64,000 nt of DNA, taken from positions 213,895-277,894 of the forward strand of contig NZ_FOJP01000008.1 of the NCBI RefSeq assembly GCF_900111835.1, given 5' to 3'. Made by a program: the position numbers and the translations under genes. A model generated the notes under the pieces. It saw only the letters and a program-made list of their open reading frames with translations. It was not told the DNA's origin and ran no database searches. Within the stretch, counting starts at the first letter, position 1. Every line of letters starts with the position of its first letter. The stretch is from Metapseudomonas otitidis. Lineage in GTDB: Bacteria; Pseudomonadota; Gammaproteobacteria; Pseudomonadales; Pseudomonadaceae. Below are positions 7,785 through 15,931 of this stretch, piece after piece.

Positions 7785-8291
7785 ATGTCGGTGAAACGAA
7801 CCCTGGTCCTGGCGCTCGTGGCGCTGGGTCTGTCCACCCAGGTGCTGGCCGGTCCGCCCGGCCCGGGCGGTCCCGGTGGGCCGGGGCCTGGCGGCCATGG
7901 CTGGGGCAACTGGGGCCCCGGGCCGGGAGATGGCCATGGCCACGGGCTGCCGGACGGAGCCCGCGAACTATGGATCGGCAGCATGCTGTACTTCGTTGCC
8001 GCCGGTTCCTACTACCTGTGGAACAGCACGGCACAACGCTACGAGGTGGTCGCCCCGCCGCCCACGGTGCAGGGCAACAGCGTGGCCAGCTACGAAGTGA
8101 TCGCCTACCCGGCCAACGGCCAGAGCGTCGACCAGCAGGGCCGTGATCGCTACGAGTGCCACGGTTGGGCCGTGGGCCAGAGTGGCTTCGACCCCGCCAC
8201 CGCGACGCGCCCGGTGGGCGCCGAGGCCACCGAGCGCTACCGCCGGGCCCTGGGCGCCTGCCTGGCCGGGCGCGGCTACAGCGTCAACTGA
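7785..8291 (+). CDS. Small exported DUF6515-like protein with Gly/Pro-rich N-terminus
   Basis: A 168-residue protein with a clear signal peptide (MSVKRTLVLALVALGLSTQVLA, cut probably after residue 22). A low-complexity Gly/Pro/His stretch (about 23-55) follows, then YFVAAGSYYLWNS, APPPTVQGNS and a C-terminal block with YECHGWAVGQSGFDPA and one further Cys near the end. The Tyr-x-Cys-x-x-Trp-Ala and Gly-Phe-Asp-Pro pattern is that of small periplasmic DUF6515/glycine-zipper-associated proteins; no function is known. A CpxR-like box stands upstream, suggesting an envelope-stress role. Its 3' end overlaps the convergent DMT transporter gene by 8 bases. Confidence 0.75.
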   Translation: MSVKRTLVLALVALGLSTQVLAGPPGPGGPGGPGPGGHGWGNWGPGPGDGHGHGLPDGARELWIGSMLYFVAAGSYYLWNSTAQRYEVVAPPPTVQGNSVASYEVIAYPANGQSVDQQGRDRYECHGWAVGQSGFDPATATRPVGAEATERYRRALGACLAGRGYSVN

Positions 8292-9171
8292 CCTGGCGTT
8301 GCCCGGCTGCGCCGTCCATCGGCGGCGCAGCCCGGGCAGGCAGGGCGATGGCGGCGATGATCAGCACGCCGCCCACCAGCATCCGCAGGGACGGCTCCTC
8401 GCTGAACAGCCACCAGGCGAAGGCGATGCCGTAGACCGGCTCCAGGGCGAAGATCACCGCCGTGGTCCGTGCCTTGAGCACCTTCAGGCTGGCCACGAAC
8501 AGGCTGTGGGCGAGGCCGGTGCAGAGCACGCCGAGCAGGGCGATCCACAGCCAGTCCAGCGCGCGGGGCTCGGCGAGGCTCGGCCACACCGGCAACACCA
8601 GCAGCCCGACGATGGTGAGGTTCTGCCAGAGCGCGGCGTGCACCGGGTCCAGCCCCCGCGTGGTGGCGCGGTTGAGCAGCGACAGCAGGGCGAACAGCAA
8701 GCCGGAGAACACGGCGGCGATCAGCCCCTGGGTGGCATCGCTGGCCAGGTCGAACTCCGGCGTCACCAGCACCAGGCCGACGCTCACCAGGGCCACCACC
8801 AGCACTTCGCGCAGGTGGATGCGTTCGCGGAACAGCAGCGCCTCCAGCAACAGGGTGAAGGCCGGGAAGCTGGCGAAGCCGAGAGTGGCGATGGCCACGC
8901 CGCCGACCTTCACCGCCTGGAAGAACAGCACCCAGTGCCCGCCCAGCAGTAGGCCGCCCAGCAGCAGCGCGGGCAACTGGCGCCGCCCCGGCCGTGCGCC
9001 GCGGTCACCGCCGACGAAGCGGGCGAACAGCGCCAGGGCGATGACGGCGAATGCCGCGCGACCCAAGGTGATCACCGTCGGCGAGGTTTCCGCCAGCTTG
9101 CCGAAGATGCCGGAGAGGCCGAACAGCAGGGCGCCCAGGTGGATGGCGAGCAGGGCGTTGCGCGGCGTCAT
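8284..9171 (-). CDS. DMT-superfamily (EamA) transporter
   Basis: A 295-residue inner-membrane protein with about ten hydrophobic segments arranged as two EamA repeats (about residues 5-140 and 155-285). The repeat ends GLALVTPEF-like and the second repeat opening LQNLTIVGLLVLPV are typical of the drug/metabolite transporter superfamily. Substrate cannot be told from sequence; family members export amino acids, metabolites or drugs. Its ATG overlaps the csaA stop (ATGA), so it is translated from the csaA transcript. Its stop overlaps the end of the convergent gene at 7785-8291. Confidence 0.85.
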   Translation of the reverse strand: MTPRNALLAIHLGALLFGLSGIFGKLAETSPTVITLGRAAFAVIALALFARFVGGDRGARPGRRQLPALLLGGLLLGGHWVLFFQAVKVGGVAIATLGFASFPAFTLLLEALLFRERIHLREVLVVALVSVGLVLVTPEFDLASDATQGLIAAVFSGLLFALLSLLNRATTRGLDPVHAALWQNLTIVGLLVLPVWPSLAEPRALDWLWIALLGVLCTGLAHSLFVASLKVLKARTTAVIFALEPVYGIAFAWWLFSEEPSLRMLVGGVLIIAAIALPARAAPPMDGAAGQRQVS

Positions 9172-9506
9172 GCCAGGCGTGCGCCGTTGGGCAGGGGCTT
9201 GTCGAAGCTGGCCAGCACCACCTTCCCCTCGGCGTCATAGACGCCGGTGACCAGCACCTCGGAGCGGACGCCGGCGACGCGCTTGGGGGCGAAGTTGCAG
9301 ACGCACAGCACCTGCCGGCCCACCAGGTCTTCGGCGGAATAGTGGGCGGTGAGCTGGGCGCTGGAGGTCTTCAGGCCCAGTTCGCCCAGGTCCACTTCCA
9401 GCACGTAGGCGGGCTTGATGGCCTTGGGATTGGGCTGGGCGGAGCGGATGGTGCCGACGCGCAGGTCGACGTTCAGGAAGTCTTCCCATTCGATGGTGGT
9501 GGTCAT
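9168..9506 (-). CDS. csaA: CsaA-type tRNA-binding/chaperone protein
   Basis: A 112-residue single OB-fold protein with the tRNA-binding domain also found in the C-terminus of some methionyl-tRNA synthetases (FLNVDLRVGTIRSAQPNP, YVLEVDLGELGLKTSSAQL, VCNFAPKRVAGVRSEVL). Stand-alone proteins of this size are CsaA, described as a homodimeric secretion-related chaperone with tRNA-binding ability. The start at 9506 gives the normal family length. It is first in a two-gene unit with the DMT transporter. It is separated by about 80 bases from the AraC gene on the same strand. Confidence 0.88.
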   Translation of the reverse strand: MTTTIEWEDFLNVDLRVGTIRSAQPNPKAIKPAYVLEVDLGELGLKTSSAQLTAHYSAEDLVGRQVLCVCNFAPKRVAGVRSEVLVTGVYDAEGKVVLASFDKPLPNGARLA

Positions 9507-9588
9507 GCTGATCCCCAGTGGAACGATGGCGGCAGTCTAGAGGCTCGTGCCGCCGATGTCTGTCGCGGGGCTCGCGGGCTTTGTCGCG

Positions 9589-10341
9589 CTACTCGCGCTG
9601 GCGGCGCAGGGCGCGGGGCGTGGTGCCCAGGCCACGGGAGAGGGCGGCGGTGAAAGCGCTCTGGGAGCTGTAGCCGACCCGCGCGGCGATCTCGCCCACC
9701 GGCAGGTTGCTCTCCAGCAGCAGGCGACGCCCCTGCAGCAGGCGGCGGGTGCGCAGGTAGTCCATGGGCGTCTGCCCGGTGGCATCGAGGAAGCGGCGGT
9801 GGAAGCGCGCCACCGAGAGCCCGCAGAGGCGCGCCAGGTCGGCGACCTGCAGCGGGCGGTCGAGGTGGCTGTCGAGGTGGGCATCCAGGGCCGCGAGGGG
9901 CAGTTCGCCGGGGGCTTCGCATGCGCCGTTGGGTGCCACCAGGCTGGCCAGCAGCAGGCCGACGCCCTGGTTGGCGATCACCGCGTCGTTGATCGGGCTT
10001 GCGGCCAGCCAGCCCACCAGCTGGCTCTGGTTCGGGTCCAGGCGCAGGGCGCCGGGGCGTTCCAGCAGGCGCCGGCCGGCGTCGTAGTGATGACCGAGGG
10101 TGTGCTTCAGCCAGGCATCGTCGGGCACGTCCAGCACCAGGCACAGGCTGCCGCGGGGGCTGCCGCAGGCGTGGTGCTCGCCAGGCGGGACCACCGCCAG
10201 CTGCTGGCGCTCGACGCGGGTGCCCAGGCTGCCCACTTCGAAATCCAGGCTGCCGCTGAGGCCGAACACCAGCTGGGCGTGGTCGTGGCTGTGGGCGAGC
10301 AGGTCGTGGGTGTAGCGGCGCAGGCTCAGCATGGGCTTCAT
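9589..10341 (-). CDS. AraC-family transcriptional regulator
   Basis: A 250-residue regulator: an N-terminal cupin sensing domain (about 1-130, with HSHDHAQLVFGLSG and VVPPGEHHACG) and a C-terminal pair of helix-turn-helix units (about 150-248), including VADLARLCGLSVARFHRRFL and VGEIAARVGYSSQSAFTAAL, ending TTPRALRRQRE. It resembles the PA3220-type regulator that lies near csaA in P. aeruginosa. It is divergent from the plcP-like gene, sharing 135 bases that hold the candidate Pho box. Its ligand and targets are unknown; csaA-eamA downstream or the divergent lipid genes are the natural candidates. Confidence 0.88.
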   Translation of the reverse strand: MKPMLSLRRYTHDLLAHSHDHAQLVFGLSGSLDFEVGSLGTRVERQQLAVVPPGEHHACGSPRGSLCLVLDVPDDAWLKHTLGHHYDAGRRLLERPGALRLDPNQSQLVGWLAASPINDAVIANQGVGLLLASLVAPNGACEAPGELPLAALDAHLDSHLDRPLQVADLARLCGLSVARFHRRFLDATGQTPMDYLRTRRLLQGRRLLLESNLPVGEIAARVGYSSQSAFTAALSRGLGTTPRALRRQRE

Positions 10342-10393
10342 GGGGCGGTCCTCGGCGAGGCGGCCAGTCTACCTGCTGGCGCTGGCGGCCGCA

Positions 10394-10433
10394 GTGTCAT
10401 CGTTTTGCAGCCTGCCGGTCACCTGCACTTCAC
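10394..10433 (+). promoter_or_regulatory. Candidate Pho box (PhoB site) with phased half-sites
   Basis: Four 7-base units start exactly 11 bases apart: GTGTCAT (10394), TTGCAGC (10405), CGGTCAC (10416) and ACTTCAC (10427). The first and third match the PhoB half-site CTGTCAT/C at 6 of 7 positions, the others are weak. A possible -10 (CAAGAT, 10444-10449) starts 10 bases after the last unit, as in PhoB-dependent promoters. It lies 43 bases before the plcP-like start. This fits induction by phosphate starvation. Confidence 0.55.
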
Positions 10434-10476
10434 CACCTCCGCGCAAGATCCGGGAAAAGCCGCTGGAGGCCACACG

Positions 10477-11307
10477 ATGAGCAGTGTCGAACGCCTGGAG
10501 CCGGTTGACCCGGCGCGCCCCCGCAAGCAGCGGGTGAGAACCCTGTGGATCTCCGACGTGCACCTGGGCACGCGGGACTGCCAGGCCGAGCACCTGGCGC
10601 GCTTCCTCAAGCGCCACCACGCCGACCGCATCTACCTGGTGGGCGACATCATCGATGGCTGGAAGCTGCGTGGCGGCATCTACTGGCCCCAGGCGCACAC
10701 CAACGTGATCCGCCGCCTGCTGACCATGAGCAAGCGTGGCACCGAGGTGATCTACGTCACCGGCAACCACGACGAGTTCCTGCGCCGCTACTCCAGCCTG
10801 ATGCTCGGCAACATCCAGCTGGTGGACGAGGCGATCCACGAGACCGCTGATGGCCGCCGCCTGCTGGTGATCCACGGTGACCAGTTCGACGTCATCACCC
10901 GCTACCACAAGTGGCTGGCCTTCCTCGGCGACTCGGCCTACGAATTCACCCTGACCCTCAACCGCTGGCTCAACCACTGGCGCGAGCGCTGGGGCTACGG
11001 CTACTGGTCGCTGTCGGCCTTCCTCAAGCACAAGGTGAAGAGCGCGGTGAATTTCATCAGCGACTTCGAGGAGTCCATCGCCCACGAGTGCACCAAGCGC
11101 GGGCTGGACGGTGCGGTGTGCGGCCACATCCATCACGCCGAGATCCGCCGGGTGGGGGAGGTGGAGTACATGAACTGCGGTGACTGGGTGGAGTCCTGCA
11201 CGGCGCTGATCGAGCACTGGGACGGCACCATCGAGCTCTACCGTCTGGCCGAGGACCAGGCGCGCCAGGCCGAGGCCCGGGCGCCGGCCCTCGAGTCCGC
11301 TGCATGA
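10477..11307 (+). CDS. plcP: Calcineurin-like phosphoesterase, LpxH-like / PlcP-type phospholipase C
   Basis: A 276-residue metallophosphoesterase. Metal-binding motifs appear in order: WISDVHLG (Asp27, His29), VGDIIDGW, TGNHDEF, HGDQFD and GHIHHAEI. It is annotated in relatives as UDP-2,3-diacylglucosamine diphosphatase, but the adjacency to a GT4 glycosyltransferase and the upstream Pho box match the PlcP-Agt pair (PA3219-PA3218 of P. aeruginosa). That pair removes phospholipid head groups to diacylglycerol and makes glycolipids under phosphate limitation. ATG at 10477 has CTGGAGG upstream. The downstream gene starts inside its stop codon (ATGA). Which substrate is used here, UDP-diacylglucosamine or phospholipid, is inferred from context. 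Confidence 0.8.
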   Translation: MSSVERLEPVDPARPRKQRVRTLWISDVHLGTRDCQAEHLARFLKRHHADRIYLVGDIIDGWKLRGGIYWPQAHTNVIRRLLTMSKRGTEVIYVTGNHDEFLRRYSSLMLGNIQLVDEAIHETADGRRLLVIHGDQFDVITRYHKWLAFLGDSAYEFTLTLNRWLNHWRERWGYGYWSLSAFLKHKVKSAVNFISDFEESIAHECTKRGLDGAVCGHIHHAEIRRVGEVEYMNCGDWVESCTALIEHWDGTIELYRLAEDQARQAEARAPALESAA

Positions 11308-12350
11308 GGATCCTCATCGTCAGTGATGCCTGGGCACCCCAGGTCAATGGCGTGGTCACCAGCCTGCAGGCATTGGTGGCCGAACTGCGCGGGCTCGGCC
11401 ATCTGGTCAAGCTGCTGTCGCCGCGTGACTTTCGCGCCGTGCCCTGTCCCACCTACCCGGAGATTCCGCTGGTGTGGGACCTGTGGCGGGTGGGGGCGGC
11501 AATCCGCGACTTCCGCCCGGACTGCGTGCACCTCGCCACCGAGGGGCCGCTGGGCTGGGCGGCACGGCGCTGGCTGGTGAAGCGCGGCCTGGCTTTTTCC
11601 AGCGCGGTGCATACGCGCTTTCCCGAATACGTCCACACGCGCTGGCGGCAGGTGCCGCTGGCCTGGGGCTACGCGGTGCTGCGGGCCTTCCACCGACCCA
11701 GCCAGACGGTACTGGTGACCACCGAGCGCTTGCGCGAGGAACTGGGCGGCCACGGGCTGACGCGGCTTTCGCTGTGGCGCAAGGGCGTGGACACGGCACG
11801 TTTCCATTCCCGGCCGGAGATGCCCAGGCCGCTGCGCCCGGTGTTCCTCTACGTCGGCCGCATCGCCCCGGAGAAGAACCTGCGGGCCTTCCTCGACCTG
11901 GACCTGCCCGGCGAGAAGTGGCTGGTGGGCGATGGCCCCCAGCGTGCCGAGCTGGAGGCGGCCTATCCCCAGGCGCGCTTCCTCGGCTACCGCCATGGCG
12001 AGGCGCTGGCCGAGGCCTATGCGTTGGCCAGCGTGTTGGTGTTCCCCTCGCGTACCGACACCTATGGGCTGGTGATGCTGGAGGCGCTGGCCTGCGGCAC
12101 GCCGGTGGCGGCCTTCCCCGTGCCGGGACCGCTGGACGTGCTGGAGGCGGGCGTCACCGGGGTGATGGACGAGGACCTGGAAGGCGCCTGCCTGCGGGCG
12201 CTGGAGCTGGACCGTGGTGTCTGCGCCGAGCGAGCGGCGCGGCTGTCCTGGCGGGCGTCGGCGCTGGAGTTCCTGGCCCGGCAGCCCCTGCTGGACGGTG
12301 AGCTGTGCGGCGAGGCCGTGGCGCAGCCCGGGGTTCAGGGCGCGTCGTAG
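11304..12350 (+). CDS. GT4-family glycosyltransferase, probable diacylglycerol glycosyltransferase
   Basis: A 348-residue GT-B enzyme. The N-terminal half has the Gly-rich NDP-loop (DAWAPQVNGVVTSLQ) and the acceptor-side HTRFPEYVHTR; the C-terminal half has FLYVGRIAPEKNLRAF, VGDGPQRAELE and the E-x7-E donor motif in FPSRTDTYGLVMLEALACG. It overlaps the plcP-like stop by 4 bases and is surely co-expressed with it. In the known PlcP-Agt system this enzyme adds a hexose or glucuronic acid to diacylglycerol to replace phospholipids. Donor sugar cannot be read from sequence. The 3' end is followed by repeat-like noncoding DNA. Confidence 0.82.
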   Translation: MRILIVSDAWAPQVNGVVTSLQALVAELRGLGHLVKLLSPRDFRAVPCPTYPEIPLVWDLWRVGAAIRDFRPDCVHLATEGPLGWAARRWLVKRGLAFSSAVHTRFPEYVHTRWRQVPLAWGYAVLRAFHRPSQTVLVTTERLREELGGHGLTRLSLWRKGVDTARFHSRPEMPRPLRPVFLYVGRIAPEKNLRAFLDLDLPGEKWLVGDGPQRAELEAAYPQARFLGYRHGEALAEAYALASVLVFPSRTDTYGLVMLEALACGTPVAAFPVPGPLDVLEAGVTGVMDEDLEGACLRALELDRGVCAERAARLSWRASALEFLARQPLLDGELCGEAVAQPGVQGAS

Positions 12351-12382
12351 CGGGGCGTGTACCGTGCTGGCGAGGGTTGATC

Positions 12383-12481
12383 GCGAATGAATCCGCTCCC
12401 ACCGGGTGTTGCCAGGTGGGTTGGGACAATCCCGGCCGTTATGTACGGGGCATCGATGCGGTTCGCTGAGCTCACCGCATC
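12383..12481. repeat. REP-like intergenic repeat remnants
   Basis: Between the glycosyltransferase and cyaB, GCGAATGAATCCGC (12383-12396) resembles the core of the common Pseudomonas REP (GCGAATGAATTCGC, one mismatch in the palindrome), and GATGCGGT-N11-ACCGCATC (12455-12481) is a second hairpin with perfect 8-base arms. Whether these recur in the genome cannot be checked from one window. Confidence 0.4.
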
Positions 12482-12584
12482 CTACGGGCCGGCCCTGTGT
12501 GCCTTGGCCATGGAATGTGGGGGGGTCTACCGCGAATCCCCGCGCGATGGCTGATTGCGAGCGAATTGACCGGGCGGCGTCATG

Positions 12585-12606
12585 AAAAAAGCCGCCCTGG
12601 GGCGGC
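12585..12606 (-). terminator. Intrinsic terminator of cyaB
   Basis: On the minus strand GCCGCCC-CA-GGGCGGC is followed by six T residues, 20 bases after the cyaB stop. The stem is perfect. Confidence 0.85.
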
Positions 12607-12625
12607 CTTCGGGTGACTGTTTCGG

Positions 12626-14014
12626 TCAGAGGATGACCTTGTCGCGCAACTTCTCGGCGGCGGCCTGCAGGGCCTGGATGACCTTTTCCTTGTCGTAGTT
12701 CTGGATGCCGTTGGTGTCCAGGTACATGGAGAAACCCGGCAGCTCGTGCTCGACGTAGCTGGAGGTGGCGCCCAGGTCGCGGCGGAAGTCGACCACCTGG
12801 TAGATCTGCACCGGGCGGGCGAAGCCCTTGACGCTGATCTGGCCCTTGTCGCGGCACATGATCACGTCCTTCACCAGCGAGTAGGTCTCGTGGGAGATGA
12901 GGATCTCGCCGGCTTCGGAGGCGCTTTCAAGGCGGCTGGCGAGGTTCACGTCGCGGCCGATGATGGTGTAGTCCATGCGCGTGTCGGCGCCGAAGTTGCC
13001 CACGGTGCAGTAGCCGGTGTTCAGGCCCATGCGGATTTCCAGGGGTTTGGTGATGCCCTGGGCCCGCCACTGCTGGCGCAGCACCTTCATGTGCTTGCGC
13101 ATGGCGATGGCCATGGACACGGCGGCCACGGCGTCCTTCTTGGCGCCTTGGGTGGTGGGGTCGCCGAAGAACACCATGACGCAGTCGCCGACGAACTTGT
13201 CGATGGTGCCGCCGTACTTGAGGGCGATCTTCGACATTTCGTTGAGGTAGTTGTTGAGCAGGTCGGTCAGGGCCTCGGCTTCCAGTTCCTCGGACAGCTC
13301 GGTGAAGCCCTTGATGTCGGAGAAGAACACGGTGAGCTTCTTGCGCTGGGTCTCCAGGCGCACGTGGCGCTTGCCGCTGAAGATCATTTCCCAGACCTGC
13401 GGTGACAGGTATTTGGCGAGGTTGCGGGCCAGGCGCGCGGCCTTTTCCTGCTCCTGCTTGATCTCGCTGCGCGCCAGCGCCAGGCGCAGGCCCTGCTGGT
13501 GCACAAAGAAGGCGGTGATGCAGACGTAGAGCGTGGTGAAGCAGATGCTGACGAAGGCCACCAGCGTGGGGGTGCCGGTCTTCAGGTCGGGGTGGGCGAC
13601 CACGGTGGTGAGCACCGTGCCGCTGGCGGCTACCAGCAGCGCCAGGCCGAGGTGGCGCAGGCCGCCGACGATCAGCGCGCTGAAGGCGAGCGTCAGCATG
13701 AGCATCAGGCTGGGCACGGTGGAGAACCCCAGCAAGGCAGCGCCGGAGCCGGCATGCAGGGCGTCGAGGAACAGCAGCACCAGGTGCGTCTTCTCCGGGT
13801 GCTCGCGCTTGAAGCGCAGGCTCAGGTGGTGGGCCAGGTGCGGGTAGAGCAGGGCGTAGGGGACCATCCACAGCACGTCGAAGCCGAAGTGCTGGGTGTA
13901 GCTGCCGGCGGCGATGGTGGCAGCGGTGGCGATGTACGCCAGGACCCGGGAGTAGTACTCGCGCAGGGGCAACGTCGGAAGACTGCTAGGCCGATCGGTG
14001 GAGGCTGACTTCAT
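12626..14014 (-). CDS. cyaB: Class III adenylate cyclase CyaB with MASE2 membrane domain
   Basis: A 462-residue membrane adenylate cyclase making cAMP. The N-terminal MASE2-type domain (about 20-190) has six hydrophobic segments; a short coiled linker (EIKQEQEKAARLARNLAKYL) joins it to the catalytic domain (about 245-430). The two metal-binding Asp motifs FFSDIKGFTE and FVGDCVMVFFGDP are present, as is the DYTIIGRDVNLASRLE dimer-interface segment with the transition-state Asn/Arg. ATG at 14014 (MKSASTDRP) gives the length of P. aeruginosa CyaB (463); a longer upstream frame is not supported. In P. aeruginosa CyaB supplies cAMP for the regulator Vfr. It is transcribed alone with a terminator. 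Confidence 0.92.
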   Translation of the reverse strand: MKSASTDRPSSLPTLPLREYYSRVLAYIATAATIAAGSYTQHFGFDVLWMVPYALLYPHLAHHLSLRFKREHPEKTHLVLLFLDALHAGSGAALLGFSTVPSLMLMLTLAFSALIVGGLRHLGLALLVAASGTVLTTVVAHPDLKTGTPTLVAFVSICFTTLYVCITAFFVHQQGLRLALARSEIKQEQEKAARLARNLAKYLSPQVWEMIFSGKRHVRLETQRKKLTVFFSDIKGFTELSEELEAEALTDLLNNYLNEMSKIALKYGGTIDKFVGDCVMVFFGDPTTQGAKKDAVAAVSMAIAMRKHMKVLRQQWRAQGITKPLEIRMGLNTGYCTVGNFGADTRMDYTIIGRDVNLASRLESASEAGEILISHETYSLVKDVIMCRDKGQISVKGFARPVQIYQVVDFRRDLGATSSYVEHELPGFSMYLDTNGIQNYDKEKVIQALQAAAEKLRDKVIL

Positions 14015-14170
14015 TGTTGCGACGATCCCTGATGGTTTTCTGGCACTCGCTGGAGTGCCCGCCAGCCTGCAAGACCTGAGCCAGCATGGCGGGTGCGGAT
14101 CATAACCAAGTGCCAGCATGGCGGCCAAGCGGGGCCGCCGAACGGCGGGGGGATCGGGGTGGTCGGCAGC

Positions 14171-14488
14171 CTAGAAGCGGATGCGGCCGGTGAAGGCGTC
14201 CTTGAGCATCACCCAGTCGCCCATCAGGCTGTACAGCGGGTACTTGAAGGTGGCCGGGCGGTTCTTTTCGAAGACGAAGTGGCCGACCCAGGCGAAGCCG
14301 TAGCCGGCCAGTGGCATGGCCAGCAGCCAAAGCCACTGCTGGGTGGCCAGGGCGTAACCGAGGATGGCCAGTACCAGCAGGCTGCCGACGTAGTGCAGGC
14401 GGCGGCAGACGTCGTTGCTGTGCTCTTGCAGGTAGTAGGGGTAGAACTCGGCGAAGCTGTTGAAACGCTCGGCGGGCAGGCTGCTCAT
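14171..14488 (-). CDS. Mpo1-like/DUF962 membrane protein
   Basis: A 105-residue protein of the DUF962/Mpo1-like family. It has the family opening FNSFAEFYPYYLQEHSNDVCRR (His near residue 22), HYVGSLLVLAILG, a second membrane segment, and GHFVFEKNRPATFKYP with a conserved His. Yeast Mpo1 is a heme- or iron-dependent dioxygenase of fatty-acid alpha-oxidation; bacterial small members are uncharacterised. Two to three membrane helices are expected. GGAGCC lies before the ATG at 14488. It lies alone between cyaB and a methyltransferase gene on the same strand. Confidence 0.8.
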   Translation of the reverse strand: MSSLPAERFNSFAEFYPYYLQEHSNDVCRRLHYVGSLLVLAILGYALATQQWLWLLAMPLAGYGFAWVGHFVFEKNRPATFKYPLYSLMGDWVMLKDAFTGRIRF

Positions 14489-14603
14489 GGCGGGCTCCTT
14501 CTTGTTGTGTGCCGGGGAGTGTAGGTGGGGCGGCTCCCCCGGCCAGTGACAATGAGTGCCAGTTTAGTATCCCGTTGCGCCCACCTGGCCGCGCCTCGCC
14601 GGC

Positions 14604-15266
14604 TCAGGCGCGGGCGGCGTCCCGGCTGTAGTGCAGGTAGGAGCCCCTGAACCGTTCGCCATTGGCCAGCAGGCAGTCCGCCTGGGAGATGACCATGTCG
14701 TAGCCGAGCTCGGCCATCTCGTCATGGAAGGGCTGGGTGTCCTGCCGGTTGGGGTCCACCAGCAGCACTTCGACCGAGCGTGCCGAATGCCGGTCGATGA
14801 AGTCGGCCAGGTCTTCCTGGTTGTCGTCGTCGTACAGCAGGTCGCTGCCGATGATCAGGTCGAACTGGCCGAAGCTGTCGGCGCCGGCCCAGTCGCAGGT
14901 TTCGTAGCGCATGGGGGGCAGGTCGTTGAGGCGCAGGTTCTCGGCGAGGAAGGTGGGGATCAGCGGGTGGATGTCGCTGGCGGTCATGTCGCCGCCACGC
15001 TGGTGGCCCACCAGGCTGGCCAGGCCCAGGCCGGCGCCCACTTCCAGTACCCGCAGCCCGGTGAGGTCGCGCCGCGCAACCATCTGCGCAAGGACTTCGC
15101 CCGCTGGCCACACCTGCCCGAACAACGCCCAGGTGCTCTCGGTGATGCCGAGGCTTGCGGCTTCGCCTGCGGGGTCATGAAACTGTTCGGCGTCCAGCAG
15201 CGACTGCATGTGGAAGTCGCGGCCGCCCACCCGGAAGGTGGTGGTCTTGATCAGATAGCCCGGCAT
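14604..15266 (-). CDS. Class I SAM-dependent methyltransferase (METTL21/Methyltransf_16-like)
   Basis: A 220-residue Rossmann-fold methyltransferase. Motif I is LRVLEVGAGLGLASLVG (about 70-86), then the acidic ASDIHPLIP loop, CDWAGADSFGQFDLIIGSD (motif IV, with the D-L-L-Y-D following), and a C-terminal beta hairpin. The pattern LEVGAGLGL with IGSDLLYDDD resembles protein-lysine methyltransferases of the METTL21 group, often annotated as nicotinamide N-methyltransferase-like in bacteria. The protein target is unknown. It stands between the DUF962 gene and the cold-shock gene, all on the minus strand but with the csp terminator in between. Confidence 0.78.
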   Translation of the reverse strand: MPGYLIKTTTFRVGGRDFHMQSLLDAEQFHDPAGEAASLGITESTWALFGQVWPAGEVLAQMVARRDLTGLRVLEVGAGLGLASLVGHQRGGDMTASDIHPLIPTFLAENLRLNDLPPMRYETCDWAGADSFGQFDLIIGSDLLYDDDNQEDLADFIDRHSARSVEVLLVDPNRQDTQPFHDEMAELGYDMVISQADCLLANGERFRGSYLHYSRDAARA

Positions 15267-15296
15267 GTCGGTGTGCTCGCTGGAAAATGGGGAGGC

Positions 15297-15325
15297 AAAA
15301 AAAAGCCCCGGAAAACCGGGGCTTT
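15297..15325 (-). terminator. Intrinsic terminator of the cold-shock gene
   Basis: Minus strand GCCCCGG-TTTT-CCGGGGC followed by eight T residues (plus-strand A run 15297-15304). It lies 16 bases past the stop of the cold-shock gene. Confidence 0.9.
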
Positions 15326-15340
15326 CTTCGAGAGGGGGTC

Positions 15341-15550
15341 TTAGACCACCTGGACCTGCTCGGCCTGCAGGCCTTTCGGGCCCTTGGCGACCAGGAAGCT
15401 CACCTTCTGACCTTCAGCGAGGGACTTGAAGCCGGTGCTTTCGATCGAACGGTAGTGAACGAAGACGTCCGGACCTTCCTGGGGGGTGATGAAGCCGAAG
15501 CCTTTTTCATCGTTGAACCATTTGACGGTGCCGAGTTGACGATTGGACAT
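15341..15550 (-). CDS. CspA-family cold-shock RNA chaperone
   Basis: A 69-residue single cold-shock domain. RNP1 (KGFGFITP) and RNP2 (VFVHYRSI) are intact, as is the opening [15 protein letters not shown]. Such proteins bind single-stranded RNA and DNA and melt mRNA structure; some are cold induced, others constitutive. ATG at 15550 ([10 protein letters not shown]) is chosen over an in-frame ATG at 15580 because it gives the canonical length; CTGGAGAT lies just upstream. It has its own terminator and a long upstream noncoding region, typical of csp genes regulated through their 5' leader. Confidence 0.93.
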   Translation of the reverse strand: MSNRQLGTVKWFNDEKGFGFITPQEGPDVFVHYRSIESTGFKSLAEGQKVSFLVAKGPKGLQAEQVQVV

Positions 15551-15931
15551 GATGTATCTCCAGGGAAATAAAAAGGGCATCGACGCCGGATTGTCCGGGT
15601 CGAGACTGAGAACGAAAGCGAAGTAAGCCGAGGAGATGGAAAGATGGGAATCGTTACATCAGGTCAGAAATCGCAATGACACGTTGCATCCAGTGGCGAC
15701 ACCATACACCCATTGTGGAAATAACCCAGGTTTATTTTGTGGAATCACTCGCCAGGGTGTCGCTGGAATGCCTGGAGGCCCCGTCTGGCAAGGCTTTCAG
15801 GGCATCCTGCTTTTTGTCGATTGGTGGCCCGGAAAGCCGGGCGTGCCGAACCTGACAAACCCGGGCCGGGGTGAGTATCCTTCCCCGCCGGGCCCTGTCG
15901 GGCCTTTCTCCCACCCGAACAAGAAGGCGCC
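15551..15931. other. 381-base noncoding region: csp leader and divergent promoters
   Basis: No convincing gene is seen. The left part is the leader and promoter region of the minus-strand cold-shock gene; the AT-rich centre (about 15690-15745) probably carries promoters. The right part precedes the AraC gene and contains the GC-rich imperfect repeats CCCGGAAAGCCGGGCG and CCCCGCCGGGCCCTGTCGGG. I cannot assign exact promoter elements. Confidence 0.5.
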
